This document shows, one piece after another, positions 43,790-52,589 of a DNA stretch of 64,000 bases (its first letter is position 1; each line of letters opens with the position of its first letter). The translations under genes and the position numbers were made by a program. The notes under the pieces are model-generated. The model was not told where the DNA came from and made no database searches. It was given only the letters and a program-made list of their open reading frames with translations. The DNA is from JABCPE02 sp963530615 (GTDB lineage: Bacteria; Bacteroidota; Bacteroidia; Flavobacteriales; Weeksellaceae), in the NCBI GenBank assembly GCA_963530615.1, contig CAUSDX010000005.1, positions 25,342-89,341 of the forward strand, written 5' to 3'.

Positions 43790-46651
43790 TTATTTTTTCT
43801 TTTTGAGTAAATCATAGGCTGTTAATGACGCTATAAATATCGTAGCAAATGGCCCTGAAAAGATTCCCAAAAGTAGAGCAAACATGAATCCTTTTAGATT
43901 GTCTCCCCCAAAAATGAAAATGGCTAAGATGACTAATAAGGTTGATAATGATGTATTTATGGTTCTTCCTAAAGTGCTAGAAATAGAATCATTAAATAAT
44001 TGAGTAATATTTTTATTTTTAGGTTCTTTAAGGTATTCTCTAATTCTGTCAAAGATAATCACAGTGTCATTGATACAATATCCCAAAACGGTGAGAATTG
44101 CAGCAATGAAATCTTGATTGATTTCCATATTAAAAGGCATTACATTATAAAATAGGGAGTAAGCTCCTAATACTAAAATAGTACTAAATGTTAATCCTAA
44201 TGTAGCTCCTAGGGAAAATTGCCATTTTCTAAATCTTATTAAAATATAAGCAAATATACCTAATAGAGATATAGTTACGGCTAAAGTTCCCCCTATTTTA
44301 ATATCATCAGCTACGGTAGGTCCTACTTTGGTAGAGGAAATAATTCCTAATGGATTTTGGTCTGTACTTTTAAAGTCTTTTAATGAAATCTCATTTGGGA
44401 GATAAGGTTTCAATCCAAGATGTAATTTTTGTTCAATGTCCTGATCTGCACTTAAGGATTCATCATCAATTTTATAATCAGTGGTAATTTTTAATTGATG
44501 GTCATTCCCAAAAGTTTTAATATCAATAGAACTACTTTCGCCATTATTATTTTTGAAAATATTAGAAAGGTTTTCTTTCACTTTTTCAGCATCAACGGGT
44601 TTATCAAATCTCACGACAAAACTTCTTCCGCCAGTGAAATCAATACCATATTTGAAGCCATTAGTAAAGATAGAACCTATAGAAATTACAACTAATGCAA
44701 GAGAAATAATGTAGGCAATTTTTCTTTTTCCCACAAAATCAATCCAAGCATTTCTGAATAAATTTTTGGTCATAGATGTCCACACCGATAGAGATTTACC
44801 TTTTTCTAATCGATGAAAAATCATCGCTCTTGACATCAATACTGATGTGAAGAAAGTCATAATAAGACCTATGAGCAGGGTTACCGCAAAACCTTGTATA
44901 GGACCTGTTCCGAATATATACAATACTATAGCGGTAAGTATAGAGGTCAGTTGTCCATCTATAATTGCGGAAAGAGCATCACTAAAACCATCAGTATACG
45001 CTTGTTTGATGTTTTTTCCTGCAAGAAGTTGTTCCTTTGTGCGTTCATAAATAATTACATTAGCATCTACAGCCATTGCCATTGTTAAAACAATCCCTGC
45101 AATCCCAGGTAAAGTGAGGGTTGCATCCATAGAATCCATAATTCCAAATAGGAAAAATAAATTGAAAATCATACCGATTACAGCATAAATACCAGCTCCT
45201 CCATAGTATATAACAATGTAAGTAATAATGACAATAAATGCTGCTACAAATGACCAAAGCCCAGCTTGGATAGATTCCTCACCGAGAGATGGTCCAACAA
45301 CATCAGCCTGAACGATTTTAGCACTTGCAGGGAGTTTGCCAGTTCCTAAGACATTAACTAAATCAGTTGCTTCCTCTTCTGTGAAGTTTCCAGAGATTTG
45401 AGAGAGTCCATTAGGTATTGCTACATTTACATTAGGAGCTGTATAAACTCGGTTATCCAATGTTACGGCAATAGGTCTTCCCACATTTTTTTCAGTGAGA
45501 GATTTCCATTCCTTAGTTCCATTGGCATCCATTTGCATATCTACAACTATTCTTCTATGATGGTCATAATCTACTTTGGCAGACTCTACGGCTCCATCAA
45601 TTGGAGCTTTTTTGTTGATATTACTCTTAATGGCATAAAGAGATAGATATTCTGGATTATGAGACTCTGGTTTATAAGCCCACATAAATTCTGTATATTT
45701 CAGATTAGCAGGTCTGATATCATGAGCTACTTTGCTTTTTAAAATTCTATTTATCGTTGCAGTATCAGACAGTTTTATACTTGCAACAGCACTACTATGA
45801 GTGAGTTTATCTAAATTTAAAATTTTGAAGAAGTTTAAGTTTTTATTTACTCCAAGGGAATCACCTTTAACGGAAACCGTAGACGAAAGTTGTTCTAAAT
45901 ACGGAGCAATTTCATTGATTTGTTGAACTTCCCAGAATTGTAATTTAGCAGAAGTTTGTAGAAGTTGTTTTACTCTGTCGATATCTTTAATACCAGGCAT
46001 TTCTACTAAAATTCTTCCTGTTCCAGGGACTTGCTGAACATTGGGTTGGGTCACGCCCATTTTATCAATACGAGTCCTGATTACTTCATAAGCGGAAGAA
46101 ATGCTCTCGTTAATTTTTTTTGTAATAATATTCTTAACCTCTTGGTCAGTAGTGTTAAATTTAATTTCTTGGCTTAAATTTTGGGTACCAAAAACCTCGG
46201 AACTAGATAGTTTTAGATTTGCACCTTTTTCCTTATTTACGATGTCAAATTGAGTGAAAAAGTCTTCAATATAGGTTTTAGTAGAGTTTCTTTGAGCCTT
46301 GTCTGTCTTTTCCAAAGCTTCAATTAAAATAGGATTGGTAGAATAATTAGTTAGATTATTGACCAAATCTCTTTGATTAATTTCTAAAAGAACATTGATA
46401 CCTCCCCTCAAATCAAGACCTAACTTCATCTCTTTCTTTTTTGCATCCGCATAGGAGAGCTTAGTAAATCCGAGATTGAGAGTGTCTTTACTTAATCGGT
46501 CTAATTCTTTTAGGTATTTTTCCTGGTTATTTCCTGCGATGGCTTTTGCGTCCGTTTCCACTTTATAAGCATACCAAGTGGGCAAAAGTTCATTTGCACA
46601 AATTAATCCAAGAGCAATGGCAATAATTGTAATGAGTCCTTTTCCTTGCAT
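43790..46651 (-). CDS. secDF: Fused protein translocase subunit SecDF
   Basis: A 953-residue natural SecD-SecF fusion with about 12 membrane helices. The SecD half shows LGLDLRGGINVLLEI and the AMAVDANVIIYERTKEQ motif. The SecF half shows GIDFTGGRSFVVRF and the LGYCINDTVIIFDRIRE motif. It uses the proton gradient to pull secreted proteins through SecYEG. A large periplasmic P1 domain of ~300 residues is longer than in E. coli SecD, as is usual in Bacteroidota. The -7 box is TATCTTTG (46684-46677). Confidence 0.97.
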   Translation of the reverse strand: MQGKGLITIIAIALGLICANELLPTWYAYKVETDAKAIAGNNQEKYLKELDRLSKDTLNLGFTKLSYADAKKKEMKLGLDLRGGINVLLEINQRDLVNNLTNYSTNPILIEALEKTDKAQRNSTKTYIEDFFTQFDIVNKEKGANLKLSSSEVFGTQNLSQEIKFNTTDQEVKNIITKKINESISSAYEVIRTRIDKMGVTQPNVQQVPGTGRILVEMPGIKDIDRVKQLLQTSAKLQFWEVQQINEIAPYLEQLSSTVSVKGDSLGVNKNLNFFKILNLDKLTHSSAVASIKLSDTATINRILKSKVAHDIRPANLKYTEFMWAYKPESHNPEYLSLYAIKSNINKKAPIDGAVESAKVDYDHHRRIVVDMQMDANGTKEWKSLTEKNVGRPIAVTLDNRVYTAPNVNVAIPNGLSQISGNFTEEEATDLVNVLGTGKLPASAKIVQADVVGPSLGEESIQAGLWSFVAAFIVIITYIVIYYGGAGIYAVIGMIFNLFFLFGIMDSMDATLTLPGIAGIVLTMAMAVDANVIIYERTKEQLLAGKNIKQAYTDGFSDALSAIIDGQLTSILTAIVLYIFGTGPIQGFAVTLLIGLIMTFFTSVLMSRAMIFHRLEKGKSLSVWTSMTKNLFRNAWIDFVGKRKIAYIISLALVVISIGSIFTNGFKYGIDFTGGRSFVVRFDKPVDAEKVKENLSNIFKNNNGESSSIDIKTFGNDHQLKITTDYKIDDESLSADQDIEQKLHLGLKPYLPNEISLKDFKSTDQNPLGIISSTKVGPTVADDIKIGGTLAVTISLLGIFAYILIRFRKWQFSLGATLGLTFSTILVLGAYSLFYNVMPFNMEINQDFIAAILTVLGYCINDTVIIFDRIREYLKEPKNKNITQLFNDSISSTLGRTINTSLSTLLVILAIFIFGGDNLKGFMFALLLGIFSGPFATIFIASLTAYDLLKKKK

Positions 46652-46710
46652 TTCTTTGTTTTAATAAAATTAAGGGCAAAGATAATTATTTTATCATGAA
46701 TGTGAAATAA

Positions 46711-46745
46711 AAAATCTTTGATACTTATTATGTATCAAAGATTTT
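46711..46745 (-). terminator. Terminator after the S8 peptidase gene
   Basis: Arms AAAATCTTTGATAC and GTATCAAAGATTTT around TTATTAT, followed on the minus strand by TTTTTTATTT. Confidence 0.88.
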
Positions 46746-46763
46746 GAGTTATTAGAGAAAAAA

Positions 46764-48875
46764 TTATCTTTTCATTATCTTTTTTACTACGGTTTCATTA
46801 TTATTGAGCTTAATATGAATAACATACACACCTTTATTATAAGCTTGGAAATCGATAGAGTGAGATGTGCTATTAGGGTGCTCCGATTTTAGCAATCTCC
46901 CAGATATATCGTATACCGAAACATTATCAATATTCTGTGAAAAATCTAAATTGACAATCTTCTCTGCGTCCGTTAATAGAGTAGGATATACGAGATATTT
47001 AGAATTATCTTGTTTAATAGTTTCATTTTCAGAGACTATTCTATTATATCCTGTAGCAATAATAGAATAATTTTGGCTATTAGTTTTGTTTCCTTCATTA
47101 TTCATCAGATTACCTTTATGGGATACCTCTATTCGGTAAATCCCCGCCGTAGGATTGTTTATTAATACTTGTTCTACATTATCTACAAGGTTATCTCCTT
47201 GGGTAGCGGCTGCTAAAGGATTATTGATATTTAATTTCCAAGGGTAAAATATTTCATTAGTTGAAATATTAACAATTCTCAAATCAAGGTCATTGACCAA
47301 TTTAGAAGACCTATTGTTATAGTTATCAGTGGAATTTTTTTGAAAATTTTTGTATGAAGGATCAATCCAAGAAATACTCACTTTTAGAGGATCTGAACCA
47401 TTAGATTCCACATAGATTTTATCAGAAGCTTGGTCATTTAGAACCTTGTCTTCAAAGATAATTTTTTCATTGCTTTTATCTACTAGTAACTCTGCTCCTT
47501 TTTTAGCATCAGCAAATCCCCAACCAAACCAAGCATCTGGACCTGGAAAGCTACCAGCTTCTTGTGCGGAATGAATAAGCAGATTTTTAACTGATGCAGC
47601 GTTGAGGGTTTGATTATTAAACAGTGACTTGTAAATTTCTAACCATAAAGCAATAATTCCTGTAACTTGAGGAGCAGAAAAAGATGTACCACTGCCTTGA
47701 CCTATAGCTGAACTTCCAGTATTAGAAGTAGAAGCAAATATAACATCACTCCCTACACTTGCAATATCAGGTTTTATAGCTCCATCATCGCGAGGTCCTG
47801 CACTACTATAACTTGCTTTTACAATATCAGAAGCTTGAGCGTATCTTTGATTATTAGTGGTTATTTTTTCAGTAGCACCTACGGTTATTATATTTTTAGC
47901 CACCGAGCCATGTGCAATGCAATCGTATCCTTGTGAGCAATTGCTTTCAGGAATTTTATCATTAGCAGAAAATTTTGTGCTACCATTATCGTAGTATTTT
48001 TCTTTTGTATTATCAGAGCCGTCGCCGAAGGAATTTCCTGCAGCTTTTATAACAATCATGTGAGGGTTATTGTAAATAATGTTGTCGAGAGCTTGATCAG
48101 TAGTGTAGTAGGTTCCATTCAAGTCATAGCTTTCTTTGGTAATGGGGTTATATTCCCCATTCCAAATACACTCATTTTCACATTTCCATCCAATAACATA
48201 TCCATAAGAGTGATTTGATAGGTAAGCAGAGGAGGCAAGAAGTTTTTGTAAAACATTTTTTTTAGTACTCTCTCCTTCTAGTGCAGTGTTTTCAAAAAAA
48301 TAGGAATCAAAGGTAGCTCGTATAGCCATACCTCTTGGATTTCCAAAATTAGGAATTGAATAGCCTGCTCCTCCAATAATACTTGTTACACCAGTGGCGT
48401 GATCATCATAAGGAATATTAGATTTCTCTTTGTTTGTTACTCTTGATTTACCATCTCTTTTCAATAAAGCATGGTTTTCATATACACGACCACCATCAAA
48501 AACAGAAATATGAATGCCATCACCGTTGAAACTTCCGTTAAGACCCGTTATGGTCCCACTATTGATAGCATCTACATTTGTGTTTTTAATTTGATCAGTA
48601 TCAAAAGAAGATAAAAAATAGGGTTGCCCTCGGAAAAAGCCTCCAACTTTATTTCTTTTTGAGATTAAATCTTTTTGAAATTTATTTAGCTCTTTTGTAG
48701 TAGAGTTTGTACTATTACTCTGAAGAGATGCATTGTTATAAATGTATAAATCGTACTGGGCTTGTATCTCATTTTTTTCGTCTTCCAACTTTTTGTTGAG
48801 TCGGTCATTAGGTGTTTGTTGGGCAGAAATTAAATTGCCCAAACTGATTATAGCAAGTAATATGGATTTTCTCAT
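46764..48875 (-). CDS. Secreted S8 (subtilisin-like) peptidase with T9SS sorting domain
   Basis: A 703-residue protein with a signal peptide ending at SAQ (residue 19). The subtilase triad is present: Asp127 (ISVFDGGRVYENH), His159 (PYDDHATGVTSIIGG) and the Ser of GTSFSAPQVTG near residue 395. A jelly-roll-like domain (about 480-600) comes next, then a C-terminal ~75-residue Por secretion domain with YPTLLTDAEKIVNL, VYDISGRLLKSEH and GVYVIHIKLNN and a terminal basic KKIMKR. This tail directs export through the type IX system and surface attachment or release. It is a single gene with its own terminator. Confidence 0.94.
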   Translation of the reverse strand: MRKSILLAIISLGNLISAQQTPNDRLNKKLEDEKNEIQAQYDLYIYNNASLQSNSTNSTTKELNKFQKDLISKRNKVGGFFRGQPYFLSSFDTDQIKNTNVDAINSGTITGLNGSFNGDGIHISVFDGGRVYENHALLKRDGKSRVTNKEKSNIPYDDHATGVTSIIGGAGYSIPNFGNPRGMAIRATFDSYFFENTALEGESTKKNVLQKLLASSAYLSNHSYGYVIGWKCENECIWNGEYNPITKESYDLNGTYYTTDQALDNIIYNNPHMIVIKAAGNSFGDGSDNTKEKYYDNGSTKFSANDKIPESNCSQGYDCIAHGSVAKNIITVGATEKITTNNQRYAQASDIVKASYSSAGPRDDGAIKPDIASVGSDVIFASTSNTGSSAIGQGSGTSFSAPQVTGIIALWLEIYKSLFNNQTLNAASVKNLLIHSAQEAGSFPGPDAWFGWGFADAKKGAELLVDKSNEKIIFEDKVLNDQASDKIYVESNGSDPLKVSISWIDPSYKNFQKNSTDNYNNRSSKLVNDLDLRIVNISTNEIFYPWKLNINNPLAAATQGDNLVDNVEQVLINNPTAGIYRIEVSHKGNLMNNEGNKTNSQNYSIIATGYNRIVSENETIKQDNSKYLVYPTLLTDAEKIVNLDFSQNIDNVSVYDISGRLLKSEHPNSTSHSIDFQAYNKGVYVIHIKLNNNETVVKKIMKR

Positions 48876-48992
48876 AAAATATTATTTTTATAAACAATTT
48901 GCGAATATATAAAAGATTTTTGATATTAAATGAATATTTATTTAATAATTTTCAATAAAAGGTATTGTTTTTATATTTTTAATTAAAATAAA

Positions 48993-49022
48993 AATAAAAC
49001 CCCTTTAAATATTCAAAGGGGT
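48993..49022. terminator. Terminator downstream of the tRNA gene
   Basis: Arms AAAACCCCTTT and AAAGGGGTTTT around AAATATTC, T-rich on both exits. It lies on the 3' side of the minus-strand tRNA. Confidence 0.82.
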
Positions 49023-49055
49023 TTTTAGATTAACAAATAAATTATGGAAACCAAG

Positions 49056-49129
49056 TGGCCCCACCTGGGCTCGAACCAGGGACTTACTGATTATGAGTCA
49101 GTTACTCTAACCAACTGAGTTATAGGGCC
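49056..49129 (-). tRNA. tRNA with CAU anticodon, probably tRNA-Ile2 (lysidine type)
   Basis: A 74-nt cloverleaf on the minus strand with acceptor 5' GGCCCTA and 3' TGGGGCC plus discriminator A. The D-arm includes AGTTGGTTAGAG, the anticodon stem is ACTGA/TCAGT with loop CTCATAA (anticodon CAU), and the T-arm contains GGTTCGAGCC. CCA is not encoded. The acceptor pairs C4-G69 and C5-G68 and the CTCATAA loop match E. coli tRNA-Ile2, which TilS modifies to lysidine to read AUA. An elongator tRNA-Met is the alternative. It is not an initiator, because the first base pair G1-C72 is matched. Confidence 0.93.
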
Positions 49130-49405
49130 TAAAAATAAAATTGTAAACTATAAAAGTGTACATTGTTGTTTATTGGTTTGCAAATGTAGATAAATTTTTA
49201 ATATCTACCAAGAAAAAAATGATTTTTTTTTGAAGTGAGAATAAAAAATAATTTTGACTGATGAGAAGCATGTATTGACAGGGAGATGTTAAAGGAAGAG
49301 TATGGCATAGAGTTAATATATTTTGTTATATTTGTCGTGGGGTTTTTTACTTAAAATGAAAAAGAGCCACAAGAACTGAAAATTGATGAAGTTTTTAATA
49401 AGTAT
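49130..49405. other. 276-base gap between the tRNA and lipA
   Basis: It contains only a -7-like box for lipA (TATATTTG, 49327-49334, 72 bases before the start). No ORF of note and no other structure was seen. Confidence 0.5.
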
Positions 49406-50281
49406 ATGATGAGTGCAGAAACTTTAGGTAGTAATACTACAACTAATAAACCCAAATGGATTAGGGTAAAACTTCCTACAGGGAAAAATTATAGAGAATT
49501 GAGGTCTTTGGTGGATAAGTATAAGTTAAATACTATTTGCCAAAGTGGCTCTTGTCCTAATATGGGAGAGTGCTGGGGAGAGGGAACGGCTACTTTTATG
49601 ATTTTGGGAAATATATGTACCCGTTCGTGTGGTTTTTGTGGCGTGAAGACAGGAAAACCGATGGAGGTAAATTGGGAAGAGCCAGAAAAAGTAGCTCGGT
49701 CTATTAAGTTAATGAAAATAAAACATGCAGTTTTGACTTCGGTAGATAGAGATGATTTGAAGGATATGGGGTCAATTCTTTGGGCAGAAACGGTGAATGC
49801 AGTGAGAAGAATCGCACCAGGGACGACATTGGAAACGCTTATTCCAGATTTTCAAGGAATAACAAAGAATATTGATAGGGTGGTAGAGGTAGCTCCAGAG
49901 GTGATTTCTCATAATATGGAAACGGTAAAAAGATTAACTAGAGAGGTGAGAATCCAGGCGAAATATGAAAAGAGTTTAGATGTACTGAAATATATTAAAG
50001 ATTCAGGACAGAGGAGGACGAAAACGGGAATTATGCTAGGCTTAGGTGAAGAAAAAGGTGAGGTTTTTCAGACGATAGAAGATATTAGAAAAGCGAATGT
50101 AGATGTGATTACTTTGGGGCAATATCTTCAGCCGAGTAAGAAGCATTTGCCAGTGAAAAGATTTATACCATTAGAAGAGTTTGAGGAATATAGAGTTTTT
50201 GCGGAAGGCTTAGGGTTTAGGCATGTGGAGAGTTCTCCATTAGTGAGAAGCTCTTATCGTGCAGATAGACATGTTTTTTAA
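49406..50281 (+). CDS. lipA: Lipoyl synthase
   Basis: A 291-residue radical-SAM enzyme. The auxiliary 4Fe-4S cluster is bound by CQSGSCPNMGEC (C-x4-C-x5-C) near the N-terminus. The radical-SAM cluster is bound by CTRSCGFC (C-x3-C-x2-C). The C-terminal Ser that ligates the auxiliary cluster is in RSSYRAD. It inserts two sulphur atoms into octanoyl groups on 2-oxoacid dehydrogenases and GcvH. The start may be the ATG at 49406 or the next one at 49409. Confidence 0.97.
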   Translation: MMSAETLGSNTTTNKPKWIRVKLPTGKNYRELRSLVDKYKLNTICQSGSCPNMGECWGEGTATFMILGNICTRSCGFCGVKTGKPMEVNWEEPEKVARSIKLMKIKHAVLTSVDRDDLKDMGSILWAETVNAVRRIAPGTTLETLIPDFQGITKNIDRVVEVAPEVISHNMETVKRLTREVRIQAKYEKSLDVLKYIKDSGQRRTKTGIMLGLGEEKGEVFQTIEDIRKANVDVITLGQYLQPSKKHLPVKRFIPLEEFEEYRVFAEGLGFRHVESSPLVRSSYRADRHVF

Positions 50282-50325
50282 TCCTTTATAAAAATAATAA
50301 AACAATCAAATAAATTTAGAGTAAA

Positions 50326-52416
50326 ATGAAAATTTCAACATTAGGAATTTCTGTGTTAGCAGGAGCATTTTTTTTACAATCTTGTTCTATACAGGTAGTA
50401 GTAAAGAATGATTTACCTTTAAAAGAAGAAGTAAAAGTAGCAAAGGAAGAACATCAGCATGACCATGGAATCAGTATAGAATTTATGGATAAGTCTGTAA
50501 GACCACAAGATGATTTTTATAATTATGTTAATGGTGGCTGGATGAAAACGGCTGTTATCCCAGCAGATAAGTCATCTTGGGGGTCTTTTAATGAGTTGAG
50601 AGAGAAAACAGATGAAAACTCTCTTTCTATCTTAAAAAATATTCTTACTGAAAAATACGAGAAAGGCACAGAAGGTCAAAAGATTCAAGATTTGTATGCG
50701 ACTTACATGGATATGGATAAGCGTAATGCAGATGGAATAAATCCAATTAAAGAGGATTTGGCAAAAATAGACGCGATCAAAAACATGAAAGATCTTCAAA
50801 AGTATCTTATAGAAGCGGTGAAAGAAGAAAATAATCCTTTATTTGATTGGGGTATTAGTGGGGATTTGAAAAATTCTAAGATGAATGCAGTATATTTAAG
50901 TTCGGCATCTCTTGGTTTAGGTAAGGATTATTATCAAAAAGAGAATGAGGATAATGATAAAACTCTTGAGGAATATACGAAATATGTAGCCTCTTTGTTA
51001 GAAATTATAGGAGAGAAAAATGCAACTGAGAAAGCACAAAGAGTTGTAGCTCTTGAAAAAAGTTTTGCTAAAACTTACCTTACTAATGAAGAAGGACGGG
51101 ATGCTAATAAGCGTTATAATCCCAAAACTATGGAAGAATTAGCGAAAATTAGTAAGAATATCAACTTGGTGAATTATCTCAAAGGAGCGGGAGTAAATAC
51201 GGATAGAGTAATTATTGGGGAGTTGAAATATTATGAGAATTTGGATAAGTTTATTAATCCTAATAATTTAGAACTGATAAAAGATTATTTGAAAGTACAT
51301 TTGGTTTCAGATAATACAGCTTATTTGGATCAGCGTCTTGATGATTTGAGTTTTGCGTTTTATGGACAGTATCTTCAAGGGCAACAAGTACAGAGACCTA
51401 TGGATAAGAGGGCTTTAAGTTTGATTAATGGTAGATTAGGTGAGGCGTTTGGGAAGATTTATGTACAAAAATATTTTTCTCCAGAAGCTAAAAAAGAAAT
51501 GGAGGTGATGATTGATTATTTAAAAAAATCTTATCGCCAGCATATCAATAATTTAGATTGGATGTCAGCGACAACTAAAGAAAAGGCGTTGGAGAAATTA
51601 AGTAAATTTAATGTTAAAATAGCCTATCCAGATAAGTGGGAAGATTATTCTAAATTAGTGATAGAATCTCCCAAAGATGGAGCAAATCTTTATTCTAATT
51701 TGAAAAATATTGTAAAATGGGATTATGAAAAAGCATTAGAAAAAATAGGAAAACCTGTGGATAAAACCAAATGGGGAATGAGGCCACAAACGGTAAATGC
51801 TTATTATAGCCCATTAAATAACGAAATTGTATTTCCTGCAGCTATTTTGCAAGCTCCGTTTTTTGATTTCAAGGCAGATCCAGCAGTTAATTTTGGAGGA
51901 ATTGGTGCTGTAATTGGGCATGAAATTGCTCACGGATTTGATGATGGAGGAGCTCGATTTGATGGAGATGGAAATTTAAATAATTGGTGGACAGAAGAAG
52001 ATAAGAAAAATTTTGAAGTCAAAGTTAAGCAGTTGGCAGATCAATTTAGCAAATATGAACCAGTAAAGGGGAATTTTGTGAATGGAGTATTTACAAGTGG
52101 TGAAAATATTGCTGATTTGGCAGGTGTAGCTATTGCTTATGATGCTTTACAAATGTATTTGAAAGATAAAGGTAATCAAGAATTGATTAGTGGGTATAGT
52201 CAGAATCAAAGATTTTTCTTGAGTTGGGCAACGATATGGAGAACAAAATCAACGGAGAAGTATATGATTAACCAAGTAAAAACAGACCCTCATACTCCAG
52301 GGTACTTCCGTGCTTTTGCACCACTAACAAATGTAGATGCTTTTTATGAAGCTTTTGATGTTAAAGAAGGAGATAAACATTATAAAAAGCCAGAGGATAG
52401 AATTAAAATATGGTAA
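50326..52416 (+). CDS. M13-family (neprilysin-like) metallopeptidase lipoprotein
   Basis: A 696-residue protein with a lipoprotein signal (AGAFFLQSCSIQ, lipid Cys at 19). The zinc-binding HExxH motif (AVIGHEIAHGFDDGGARFD) is present, with the third ligand in GENIADLAG and a C-terminal region with FLSWATIWRTK and AFAPLTNVDAFYEAF. M13 enzymes cleave oligopeptides. This one is expected at the outer membrane facing the periplasm or outside. Length is normal. It stands alone and ends at a strong terminator. Confidence 0.93.
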   Translation: MKISTLGISVLAGAFFLQSCSIQVVVKNDLPLKEEVKVAKEEHQHDHGISIEFMDKSVRPQDDFYNYVNGGWMKTAVIPADKSSWGSFNELREKTDENSLSILKNILTEKYEKGTEGQKIQDLYATYMDMDKRNADGINPIKEDLAKIDAIKNMKDLQKYLIEAVKEENNPLFDWGISGDLKNSKMNAVYLSSASLGLGKDYYQKENEDNDKTLEEYTKYVASLLEIIGEKNATEKAQRVVALEKSFAKTYLTNEEGRDANKRYNPKTMEELAKISKNINLVNYLKGAGVNTDRVIIGELKYYENLDKFINPNNLELIKDYLKVHLVSDNTAYLDQRLDDLSFAFYGQYLQGQQVQRPMDKRALSLINGRLGEAFGKIYVQKYFSPEAKKEMEVMIDYLKKSYRQHINNLDWMSATTKEKALEKLSKFNVKIAYPDKWEDYSKLVIESPKDGANLYSNLKNIVKWDYEKALEKIGKPVDKTKWGMRPQTVNAYYSPLNNEIVFPAAILQAPFFDFKADPAVNFGGIGAVIGHEIAHGFDDGGARFDGDGNLNNWWTEEDKKNFEVKVKQLADQFSKYEPVKGNFVNGVFTSGENIADLAGVAIAYDALQMYLKDKGNQELISGYSQNQRFFLSWATIWRTKSTEKYMINQVKTDPHTPGYFRAFAPLTNVDAFYEAFDVKEGDKHYKKPEDRIKIW

Positions 52417-52426
52417 GAAAAAAGAG

Positions 52427-52455
52427 CCTATTCCAAAAACGGAATAGGTTTTTTT
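52427..52455 (+). terminator. Terminator after the M13 peptidase gene
   Basis: Arms CCTATTCC and GGAATAGG around AAAAAC, followed by seven T. Confidence 0.85.
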
Positions 52456-52589
52456 ATTCAGGATAAAAACTAAATAATAAAATATTCATTTTTAGAGATG
52501 AAAAGTTTTTTATAATTAAGATAAAAAGTTAGTTTTAGAAAAGAAATTATAAAATTCAGTAAATTTGCGATATTTAATATTTTTGAAGA

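Noticed and set aside
49056..49129. Initiator tRNA-fMet
   Set aside because: The first acceptor pair is a matched G-C. Initiator tRNAs have a mismatch there, and the acceptor stem matches tRNA-Ile2.
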